DNA of 55,497 nt from Flavobacteriales bacterium. GTDB taxonomy: Bacteria; Bacteroidota; Bacteroidia; Flavobacteriales_D; Crocinitomicaceae. Made by a program: the position numbers and the translations under genes. The stretch lies in contig CANITF010000017.1 of the NCBI GenBank assembly GCA_947470515.1, positions 1 through 55,497 on the forward strand, given 5' to 3'. The number at the start of each line of letters is the position of its first letter. Within the stretch, counting starts at the first letter, position 1. Below the pieces are notes generated by a model. That model was given only the letters and a program-made list of their open reading frames with translations, had not been told where the DNA came from and did not search any database. Positions 24,193 through 30,786 of this stretch are shown here, piece by piece.

Positions 24193-26268
24193 TTAAAACT
24201 TCACCCTCAATTGCACTGTAATATCTGATTTTTTTGAGCCTGTAATTTCTTCGGCACCTGAACCAATGGAAGAACGGTTATTGTATATAAATACGCCATA
24301 TCGTACCCACAAATCACAATGACGTAAGAAGGAATAACGGATCATTGCGTATGCCCTACTTCCTTGATAATAATAGGAAGGAACAGCAAATACGTACAAT
24401 GCATTATTTTCATAGGAATAAATTCGTGTATCGTAACTGTCTGTATCGAACAAAACATATCTCAAGGCAAGATCAAAAGGTAATTTTTTCGGTTTGAATA
24501 ATACATCTTGACTGATAATCAATCCTTTTTCAGGTGTATTACTTTTTCGGTTGATGGTAACATATTCAATTCTACTTTTGATGGTGAAAAATTCACTCAC
24601 TGCATAGGAGATGTTTAAACGGTAATTGCGCTGAATCACATCTTCAATTGGTGTAACTGTTCCATCAGAATCTCGGCTATTCTTTTGTCGTAATTGCTCA
24701 CGGAATCGGACATATATCTCCAATTGTTTATTAGGTTTATAAGATGGTTGAAACATGAATTCATGCCCTGTTGAAGGGGAATCAACTTGGTATTTCATCC
24801 AAGGAAATTTGAATAAATCAACATAACTATTTACAGTCCATGCTGGTGATAATTTCATTTTTAGTCCAGCATAAATTCCACTTTCATTCTGCGTATTACT
24901 TCCTTCAGAGAAACCTGTATTATACAATGTTTGATATCCTCGTTGATAATTTCGGTATAGAATACTGAAAGATGCTCGAGAGTCCAACGAAAACAAAACG
25001 CCATGTAAATTTGCCCATGAACCATTGTAGGAAGAGCGAGAAGTTTCACCGAAAAAATTAAAATTCTTGATTACCCAACTGTAATCGGCACTCAATGAAA
25101 ACATGTTTTTGCCTCTAAAATCAAATTGATTGTATGGCTGAATTGCTTTACTATAATCCTTATCATAACCTTGAAAAATTCCTGCAATTCCAACTTGAAA
25201 GTTTCTATTTCTAAAGCGCAAATTTGATCCCACGATTTTTTCTGTCAGCGCATTTTTCTTGGCAATTTCAGAATTCGTTCGATGCAATCCTGTTAAATTA
25301 ATACTGGTTACAAATTCCAAATCGTCAAAAAGTGAATCAGAGAGCAATGAAGCATCCACTTTTTTCACAGATGCAAAAGAAGTTAATGAGAAAGCTTTAT
25401 ATCCAATGTCAATTGCTGCTCCACGCATAAAACGTGTTTCATCAACTGATGTATATGGTTTTAATGGATTAGCAGTTTTTTTCACATTCGTTACATCAGC
25501 AGTTTTACCGAAAGCATATCCCGACCATAAATTCAACCCTTGACCAATTTGAATTTGATAATCTCCAAGAGCAACAGCTCTAATGTATTTTCCTCCTTTG
25601 AAAAAGGCATGAACCGAATAAAAATCGAATCCATTTTTTTGAGCCCCTTTGAAAAATTGTTCACCAGCGTCTTTATCACCAGTGATTCCTATACTTATAT
25701 TGGTTCGATAACTGTAGCGTAAACGGGTATAATAATGGTCAGAATTCCCGTAATAAAAGGAGTTACTTGTTTGTTGAATTGAATCTGGAACATTCGCATA
25801 ACCACTTTTTGCTTCTGGTGTCGACTGATAACGCAAGAACGCTTCATAATTCCCTTGATTTAATGCTTCTTTCCAAGAAACATGAAGGTTATCTAATTTG
25901 TCATCCACTCGAATAAAAGGCAATACTAATTGAATTGTTTGTAAATCCCAATATTCTAAACTTTGCAGCTCATAAACAGAAATTAATTTCCCAAACAATT
26001 TTACATGAAGTAATAGATCATTGATTTGGACTGACGACAATAAATTTAATTCTTCTAATTCCTCTGCTGTTGCGCCATTTAAGTTTAAAGGGTGGTCAAA
26101 GTAATAATTGAGTTGTTCAACAACGTTGGTTAAATCGATTTCTTCTGTTTCCAATTGCTCTGCTATGAATTCGATACGTTGCTGTACTACTTCACTTTTC
26201 TCCTGAGAAAACACTTGAAAACTTATAAAAAAGCAACTTAATATTAAGATATGTCGAAAATAGATCAA
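24193..26268 (-). CDS. Outer-membrane beta-barrel protein with N-terminal helix-hairpin-helix region
   Basis: Protein of 691 aa. Signal peptide MIYFRHILILSCFFISFQVFSQ, then a ComEA-like helix-hairpin-helix segment (about 55-115: LNLNGATAEELEELNLLSSV and SVYELQSLEYWDLQTIQLV). A long region with alternating beta strands (about 140-691) ends KSDITVQLRVKF, with the terminal Phe of outer-membrane barrels. Bacteroidota homologues are annotated only as helix-hairpin-helix domain proteins. It is translationally close (3 bp) behind the gene at 26272, which encodes another small barrel. A role in DNA binding or uptake at the envelope is conceivable but unproven. Confidence 0.85.
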   Translation of the reverse strand: MIYFRHILILSCFFISFQVFSQEKSEVVQQRIEFIAEQLETEEIDLTNVVEQLNYYFDHPLNLNGATAEELEELNLLSSVQINDLLLHVKLFGKLISVYELQSLEYWDLQTIQLVLPFIRVDDKLDNLHVSWKEALNQGNYEAFLRYQSTPEAKSGYANVPDSIQQTSNSFYYGNSDHYYTRLRYSYRTNISIGITGDKDAGEQFFKGAQKNGFDFYSVHAFFKGGKYIRAVALGDYQIQIGQGLNLWSGYAFGKTADVTNVKKTANPLKPYTSVDETRFMRGAAIDIGYKAFSLTSFASVKKVDASLLSDSLFDDLEFVTSINLTGLHRTNSEIAKKNALTEKIVGSNLRFRNRNFQVGIAGIFQGYDKDYSKAIQPYNQFDFRGKNMFSLSADYSWVIKNFNFFGETSRSSYNGSWANLHGVLFSLDSRASFSILYRNYQRGYQTLYNTGFSEGSNTQNESGIYAGLKMKLSPAWTVNSYVDLFKFPWMKYQVDSPSTGHEFMFQPSYKPNKQLEIYVRFREQLRQKNSRDSDGTVTPIEDVIQRNYRLNISYAVSEFFTIKSRIEYVTINRKSNTPEKGLIISQDVLFKPKKLPFDLALRYVLFDTDSYDTRIYSYENNALYVFAVPSYYYQGSRAYAMIRYSFLRHCDLWVRYGVFIYNNRSSIGSGAEEITGSKKSDITVQLRVKF

Positions 26269-26271
26269 ATT

Positions 26272-27081
26272 TTATTTCCCTTGATACGTCAATGAAAAAT
26301 GAGGTGACCAACCTAATTGCTGGTGATAAGCACTACCAAGATCCAATTGAAAAGCTTTAAATTTATATCCAAAGCCAAAAGTGACTTCAACAGGTTGCGT
26401 TGCAAATCCAGCTCTAAAAAAGAAATTTTCCACGACTTGGTAATCCAATCCTGCTTTAAAACGCATTTTGTAATCCACATTTTTATCAATTTCTGCAGCT
26501 ACAACAACTTTTTTGGAGAACGAGTAACTTGTACCTAAGCGCATGAGGGTGGTAAACCGATCGTCTTCATAAGCGGAAAGTTTTGCTCTTCCTAGATTAA
26601 AAACACTCAGACCAATTTTCCAATTTTCGGTCAGTTTTGCTAAAATTCCAAATTCTGCTGTTACAGTATTTTTGGAACCGTAATTTTCCGATAATCGAAT
26701 TCCTTGGTAATTCAATTGTACACCTGCAGAAAATTTCTCGCTCAATTTCAAACTATAACCAGCACCGATTCGATAAGTTCGGTATAAATTATATCCGTAT
26801 GATTGAGCTCCAAAAGACAAAACACCTGTTTTTAATGGTTGAACATAAACTAAGCCTTGTGATTGTAATTCCTTTAACAAGAACCTGTTTTCATAACATG
26901 CGCCAATTGACATTTTTTCCACTTCAGCTAGCGCTCCTGGATTATGGTGATATGACCAAGGATCAGATAATGCTACTGTTGCGTTGGCCATAGAATTTGA
27001 CCTTCCTCCCATTGGAAGCCATCCTTGAGAAAAGCTTAGTAATGGAAATAGCACTAATAATCCGACAATAATTTTTATCAT
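26272..27081 (-). CDS. PorV-like small outer-membrane beta-barrel protein
   Basis: Protein of 269 aa. Signal peptide (MIKIIVGLLVLFPLLSFSQ), then GGRSNSMANATVALSDPWSYHHNPGALAE, the opening seen in PorV/UPF0164-type barrels (MGGRxxxMxxAxVAxxxxxWxxxxNPAxLA), followed by alternating strands. Probably a 12-14 strand barrel of FadL-like fold. It precedes the helix-hairpin-helix barrel by 3 bp, so the two should act together. Preceded by a lipoprotein gene 23 bp away on the same strand, possibly one operon of three envelope proteins. Confidence 0.83.
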   Translation of the reverse strand: MIKIIVGLLVLFPLLSFSQGWLPMGGRSNSMANATVALSDPWSYHHNPGALAEVEKMSIGACYENRFLLKELQSQGLVYVQPLKTGVLSFGAQSYGYNLYRTYRIGAGYSLKLSEKFSAGVQLNYQGIRLSENYGSKNTVTAEFGILAKLTENWKIGLSVFNLGRAKLSAYEDDRFTTLMRLGTSYSFSKKVVVAAEIDKNVDYKMRFKAGLDYQVVENFFFRAGFATQPVEVTFGFGYKFKAFQLDLGSAYHQQLGWSPHFSLTYQGK

Positions 27082-27104
27082 GAGTTAAAAATAATCAATT
27101 GAAG

Positions 27105-27560
27105 TTATTTTTTCAATAATCTTTTCAAATTAGGTAAAAGTTTATTGTTGAAGTAGTTTTCTTGATCAATAAAAAACCACGATTTACCATTGTCACTTGA
27201 GATTGCGACTAATTTATGTTTCGCCTCCAATTCTTCATTCGTTGCTTTATGGTAAGCGTCTAAGTCATATTCCACGTGAATTTCATCGTTTTCTTTAATT
27301 GTTTGACGCATCGTTGGATTCTCTAAATATAAACTATCTAAATTGCAATCAAATGCCCGTTGAAAAGCACTATCTCCTTGCGATTTATATGCAATTACCA
27401 TATCTGGGTAGGAAAATGCAACATAATTGACGAGTCGGCATTCATTTCTTGAGAACAGATACGCGGACAATGATTCGTTTAATTTCTTTTCTTGATCACC
27501 AGATAAAGTACAGGAAACAAGAACTAGAAGTAAGATGAGTAAAGAATAATATTTTTTCAT
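27105..27560 (-). CDS. Lipoprotein of unknown function
   Basis: Protein of 151 aa from ATG 27560. An upstream in-frame ATG at 27614 would put 18 residues before the signal peptide and reads through the heptad repeat, so it is rejected. Signal peptide and lipobox MKKYYSLLILLLVLVSC. The mature part ends with SSDNGKSWFFIDQENYFNNKLLPNLKRLLKK. No family recognised. It lies 23 bp upstream of the PorV-like barrel gene and is likely cotranscribed with it. Its own upstream region consists largely of repeats. Confidence 0.75.
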   Translation of the reverse strand: MKKYYSLLILLLVLVSCTLSGDQEKKLNESLSAYLFSRNECRLVNYVAFSYPDMVIAYKSQGDSAFQRAFDCNLDSLYLENPTMRQTIKENDEIHVEYDLDAYHKATNEELEAKHKLVAISSDNGKSWFFIDQENYFNNKLLPNLKRLLKK

Positions 27561-27566
27561 GCTGAA

Positions 27567-27594
27567 GGATTTGGGATTCGGGATTCGTGATGTG
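27567..27594 (+). repeat. Heptad repeat GGATTTG/GGATTCG, four units
   Basis: GGATTTG, GGATTCG, GGATTCG, TGATGTG in perfect 7-bp register. First part of a composite repeat (with 27632-27657 and 27668-27730) whose order is repeated at 55178-55289. Confidence 0.7.
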
Positions 27595-27631
27595 TAATTC
27601 AATTTGAAACACATTCATCATTTAATTTAAA

Positions 27632-27657
27632 CCACATAGGCACATAGGACACATGGG
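27632..27657 (+). repeat. Nine-bp repeat CACATAGG(N), three units
   Basis: CCACATAGG, CACATAGGA, CACATGGG. It corresponds to the CACAAAGG(N) array at 55214-55240, with A to T changes. Confidence 0.65.
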
Positions 27658-27667
27658 CTTTCCCATA

Positions 27668-27730
27668 TTTGTAATTCGTAGCTCATAACTTGTAATTCAT
27701 AACTTGTAATTTGTAACTTATAACTCGCAA
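27668..27730 (+). repeat. Heptad array of the YTNRTAA family, nine units
   Basis: Nine consecutive 7-mers: TTTGTAA, TTCGTAG, CTCATAA, CTTGTAA, TTCATAA, CTTGTAA, TTTGTAA, CTTATAA, CTCGCAA. The last two supply the stop codon and last codons of the minus-strand gene that ends at 27718. Confidence 0.75.
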
Positions 27731-27954
27731 CGCCTTGTGTATTCCGTTTCACTTGATAAAACAAATGGTTCTTGTAGTTCTAACATATCTTTAATTCGAA
27801 GCATTTCTGGATATTGTTCTGCAACGATTTTGTGCTTTATAAATTTGCTTCCCATTTGCTGAATTTCTTCAAAATTGCGATCATCGAGAATCTTATAGAA
27901 AGTCTTACCGTTAGAAAGCTTTCGGTATTGAGGAAAGTCCGTATTTTTATCCAT
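27718..27954 (-). CDS. Small conserved hypothetical protein
   Basis: Protein of 78 aa, MDKNTDFPQYRKLSNGKTFYKI... It resembles small Flavobacteriales proteins opening with FPQYRKYxNxKSFFKI; no function is known to me. Cytoplasmic by sequence. Its last codons (Cys-Glu-Leu) and stop are formed by the heptad array, so the C-terminus may have been altered by repeat insertion. Divergent from nth by 77 bp. Confidence 0.65.
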   Translation of the reverse strand: MDKNTDFPQYRKLSNGKTFYKILDDRNFEEIQQMGSKFIKHKIVAEQYPEMLRIKDMLELQEPFVLSSETEYTRRCEL

Positions 27955-28031
27955 CGTCTAACGAAAATAAGGATGTTTATCAAATTAAATAGTAGAAATC
28001 ACTTTAATTTTAGGCGCAAAAACAATTTGAC

Positions 28032-28676
28032 ATGACTAAGAAGGAAAAAGCACAATATATTATTGACGAATTGGAAAAATTATATCCTGAAACGCCTGTT
28101 CCTTTGGATCATACAGATTCGTATACCTTGCTGATTTCGGTATTGTTATCTGCTCAATGTACAGACATTCGTGTGAATCAGATTACCCCTATTTTATTTG
28201 CTCGTGCAAACAATCCGTATGACATGGTGAAATTATCTGTCGATGAAATTAGATTGATTATTCGACCTTGTGGACTTTCTCCTCGTAAATCTCAGGCTAT
28301 TTATGATCTTTCTCAAATTCTAATCGATCGTTATGATGGAATTGTTCCTGACAACATGGAACTATTAGAAGAATTTCCAGGTGTTGGGCACAAAACAGCT
28401 TCGGTTGTTATGTCTCAATCATTCGGGGTTCCAGCGTTTCCAGTTGACACGCACATTCATCGGTTGCTCACTCGTTGGGGAATTACCTCTGGAAAAAATG
28501 TTGTTGTTACTGAAAATGATGCAAAAAAAGCTTTTCCTAGGGAATTATGGAATAAGTTGCACCTTCAGATTATCTTTTATGGCCGGGAATATTCGCCCGC
28601 TAGAAGTCCAAAATTAGAAATAGATTTTATTACTAGAACTATTGGAACCAAAACTGCTTTGGCAGAATTGAAATAA
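28032..28676 (+). CDS. nth: Endonuclease III, lacking the iron-sulfur cluster cysteines
   Basis: Base-excision repair glycosylase and AP lyase for oxidised pyrimidines. 214 aa. LLSAQCTD and the helix-hairpin-helix LEEFPGVGHKTASVVM with the catalytic Lys (about 121), then FPVDTHIHRL with the catalytic Asp (about 139). The usual C-X6-C-X2-C-X5-C [4Fe-4S] ligands after GRE are absent: this protein reads YGREYSPARSPKLEIDF and has no Cys in the last 50 residues. Catalytic residues are intact, so it is likely an active clusterless form rather than a decayed gene. Confidence 0.93.
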   Translation: MTKKEKAQYIIDELEKLYPETPVPLDHTDSYTLLISVLLSAQCTDIRVNQITPILFARANNPYDMVKLSVDEIRLIIRPCGLSPRKSQAIYDLSQILIDRYDGIVPDNMELLEEFPGVGHKTASVVMSQSFGVPAFPVDTHIHRLLTRWGITSGKNVVVTENDAKKAFPRELWNKLHLQIIFYGREYSPARSPKLEIDFITRTIGTKTALAELK

Positions 28677-28717
28677 AAACAACTATTTATTTTCTTGCTA
28701 TTTCCATCCATTCCCTT

Positions 28718-28738
28718 GAACGTAAAAAACTTACGTTC
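28718..28738. promoter_or_regulatory. Perfect inverted repeat GAACGTAA-N5-TTACGTTC
   Basis: Eight-bp arms (28718-28725 and 28731-28738) about 190 bp before dinB and 42 bp after nth. No T-tract follows directly, so an operator for the dinB block seems as likely as a terminator for nth. Confidence 0.45.
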
Positions 28739-28764
28739 TCACACATTTTATTTGTATTAAATAG

Positions 28765-28808
28765 TGATTAATTTTTAATCTTTTGTTGATTACTTTTTAA
28801 TCTTTTAT
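28765..28808. promoter_or_regulatory. Two 22-bp direct repeats carrying a GATTAA-TTT-TTAATC dyad, upstream of dinB
   Basis: Copy 1 is 28765-28786 and copy 2 is 28787-28808, differing at three positions. The dyad is perfect in copy 1 (28766-28780) and has one mismatch in copy 2 (28788-28802). The 22-bp pitch is two helical turns, fitting paired repressor dimers. Confidence 0.5.
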
Positions 28809-28927
28809 TGATTTTAAACTGTATTTTTATGAAATAATTGGAAACAATTAAAGCAGTATTATCACTGTTTGAGCTTTTACATAGTTACGATATGCAGTCC
28901 AATAAAATTTAACTAACACGTTGAATA

Positions 28928-30145
28928 ATGGCTGATTTACGCTCAATTGTACACATGGATCTCGATACATTTTTTGTGTCGTGTGAACGCTTATTAGATA
29001 GTCGATTGAATGGAAAACCGATACTTATTGGGGGAACCAGTGATCGTGGTGTAGTTGCTTCTTGCAGTTATGAAGCCAGAAAGTTTGGTATTCACTCTGC
29101 CATGCCTATGAAAATGGCGAGAGAGCGTTGTCCAGAAGCAATAATTATAAAAGGAAATACGAATACCTATACCAATTACTCCAAAATGGTAACGGATATT
29201 GTACGGGAGGCTGCGCCAGTTTATGAGAAATCTTCCATTGATGAATTTTACATGGATTTCTCTGGAATGGATAAGTTTTTTGGGACAATGAAATATGCCT
29301 CTGAGTTGCGTCAAAAAATAATTAGAGAAACAGGATTACCTATTTCCTTTGGTTTATCGCAAAACAAAACTGTTTCTAAAATTGCAACAGGCGAAGCAAA
29401 ACCGAACAATGAGTTACTGATTAACTATGGAATGGAAAAAGGTTTTTTAGGACCATTATCTGTTCGGAAGATTCCGATGGTTGGACTCAAAACATACCAA
29501 ACACTTTGCAATTTAGGAGTTAGAAAAATTGAAACAATTCAAGAAATGCCTATCGAAATGATGGAAAGCGCATTGGGTCAGAATGGTGTGGGAATTTGGA
29601 AAAAAGCGCAAGGAATTGACAATTCAGCAGTAGAACAATACAACGAACGAAAATCAATTTCAACGGAACGCACTTTCGATATTGACACCATTGATGTCTT
29701 TAAACTCAAAGGAATCATGGCTGCAATGGTAGAAAATCTAGCGTACCAATTGCGTCGAGGAGATAAATTAACAGCTTGTCTTACAGTTAAAATTCGCTAT
29801 TCTGATTTTCAAACTCAAACACTTCAAAAGCATGTTCCTTACACCGCTGCCGATCATGAATTGATGCCGATTATTTCAGAATTATTTGATCGTTTATACA
29901 ATCGTCGACTACTTGTTCGATTAATTGGAATTCGTTACAGCTCTCTTGTTTCAGGGAATCATCAACTCAATCTTTTCGATGACGGCACACGTTATTCAGA
30001 ACTCTATGGCGCAATGGATACCATTCGTAAACGCTTTGGCGATCGTGCTGTGATGCGTGCTATTGGCTTAGATGCACGAACAATTGGAAGATACAATCCA
30101 TTTAGTGGAGAACCGCCACCGTTGTTGGCTAATCGAAGGCTTTAG
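28928..30145 (+). CDS. dinB: Y-family DNA polymerase (DinB / pol IV type)
   Basis: Translesion polymerase, 405 aa. Catalytic residues in HMDLDTFFVSCE (Asp, about residue 10) and the SSIDEFYMD motif (Asp-Glu, about 103). The fingers motif CSYEARKFGIHSAMPMKMA follows, with helix-hairpin-helix (about 175-200) and the little-finger domain (about 240-350). The last about 40 residues (NPFSGEPPPLLANRRL) do not end in an obvious beta-clamp motif; QLNLFDDG (about 340) is a good clamp-binding candidate. The neighbouring dnaE2 suggests a mutagenesis cassette, although no imuA or UmuD-like gene is present here. Confidence 0.95.
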   Translation: MADLRSIVHMDLDTFFVSCERLLDSRLNGKPILIGGTSDRGVVASCSYEARKFGIHSAMPMKMARERCPEAIIIKGNTNTYTNYSKMVTDIVREAAPVYEKSSIDEFYMDFSGMDKFFGTMKYASELRQKIIRETGLPISFGLSQNKTVSKIATGEAKPNNELLINYGMEKGFLGPLSVRKIPMVGLKTYQTLCNLGVRKIETIQEMPIEMMESALGQNGVGIWKKAQGIDNSAVEQYNERKSISTERTFDIDTIDVFKLKGIMAAMVENLAYQLRRGDKLTACLTVKIRYSDFQTQTLQKHVPYTAADHELMPIISELFDRLYNRRLLVRLIGIRYSSLVSGNHQLNLFDDGTRYSELYGAMDTIRKRFGDRAVMRAIGLDARTIGRYNPFSGEPPPLLANRRL

Positions 30146-30149
30146 AAGA

Positions 30150-30193
30150 GAGATTCGAGACCGCTCCGCTGGGAGAACCGAGAACCGAGATTT
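30150..30193 (+). repeat. GAGAAC-heptad element with core CGCTCCGCTG (copy 1)
   Basis: GAGATTC, GAGACCG, core at 30162-30171, then GAGAACC, GAGAACC, GAGATTT. Starts 4 nt after the dinB stop. Same architecture as copies at 30639-30682 (same orientation) and 30740-30780 (inverted). Confidence 0.7.
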
Positions 30194-30247
30194 GATTTTG
30201 GGAAATATCTCGAAATTGTAGTAGAAATTAATTAAACAATAAATTAT

Positions 30248-30601
30248 ATGCATAACCACAAAAATTTAAAAATTTGGCAACGATCAATGGATTTGGTAGA
30301 ATTGGTATACAGAGAAACTGCAAAATTTCCACAAGAGGAAAAATATGGCCTAACAAGCCAACTTCAAAGAGCGGCTGTAAGCATTCCTTCGAATATTGCA
30401 GAAGGGACAAGCAGAGCAAGTCAAAAAGAGTTCAAGTATTTCCTTTCAATATCCTTAGGTTCTTCTTATGAAGTAGGTACACAAATTGAATTAGCAAAAA
30501 GATTTTCTATTATAGATCAGCAAAAAGCAGAAGAAATACTTACTGAATTAGATCAAGTGGAAAAAATGATTATTGGATTTATGAAATCACTCCACATATG
30601 A
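30248..30601 (+). CDS. Four-helix-bundle protein (23S rRNA intervening-sequence protein family)
   Basis: Protein of 117 aa, MHNHKNLKIWQRSMDLVELVYRETAKFP..., with the family motif LTSQLQRAAVSIPSNIAEG (about 40-58) and KEFKYFLSISLGSSYEVGTQI. Members are often encoded in rRNA intervening sequences or beside repeats, and form pentameric bundles of unknown function. Here it stands between dinB and dnaE2, flanked on both sides by the CGCTNCGCTG elements, which suggests insertion as a unit. No promoter match seen. Confidence 0.9.
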   Translation: MHNHKNLKIWQRSMDLVELVYRETAKFPQEEKYGLTSQLQRAAVSIPSNIAEGTSRASQKEFKYFLSISLGSSYEVGTQIELAKRFSIIDQQKAEEILTELDQVEKMIIGFMKSLHI

Positions 30602-30638
30602 ATTTCTATACTTAAAAGAGCTGAAACAACTTAAAAAA

Positions 30639-30682
30639 GAACATCGACCGCTTCGCTGATAGAACAGAGAACATCGATTTGG
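30639..30682 (+). repeat. GAGAAC-heptad element with core CGCTTCGCTG (copy 2)
   Basis: GAACATC, GAC, core 30649-30658, AT, AGAACA, GAGAACATC, GATTTGG. Aligns over its whole length with copy 1, including the following GATTTG. Confidence 0.65.
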
Positions 30683-30739
30683 TTTTTTGAAACAATCTAT
30701 TATTTAGAATTGAGATTGGTAATAGTTCAATTGAACAAG

Positions 30740-30780
30740 TCTCAGTTCTCACAGCGCAGCGTTCTCAATTCTCGGTTCTC
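30740..30780 (-). repeat. GAGAAC-heptad element with core CGCTGCGCTG (copy 3, inverted)
   Basis: Plus strand reads TCTCAGT, TCTCACA, GCGCAGCGT, TCTCAAT, TCTCGGT, TCTC. On the minus strand this is the same order as copies 1 and 2, with the core at 30752-30761. It ends 6 nt before the dnaE2 ATG. Confidence 0.7.
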
Positions 30781-30786
30781 TATCCA

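Noticed and set aside
27567-27730. CRISPR-like array
   Set aside because: Units are 7-9 bp without spacers of constant length, and no cas genes are near.
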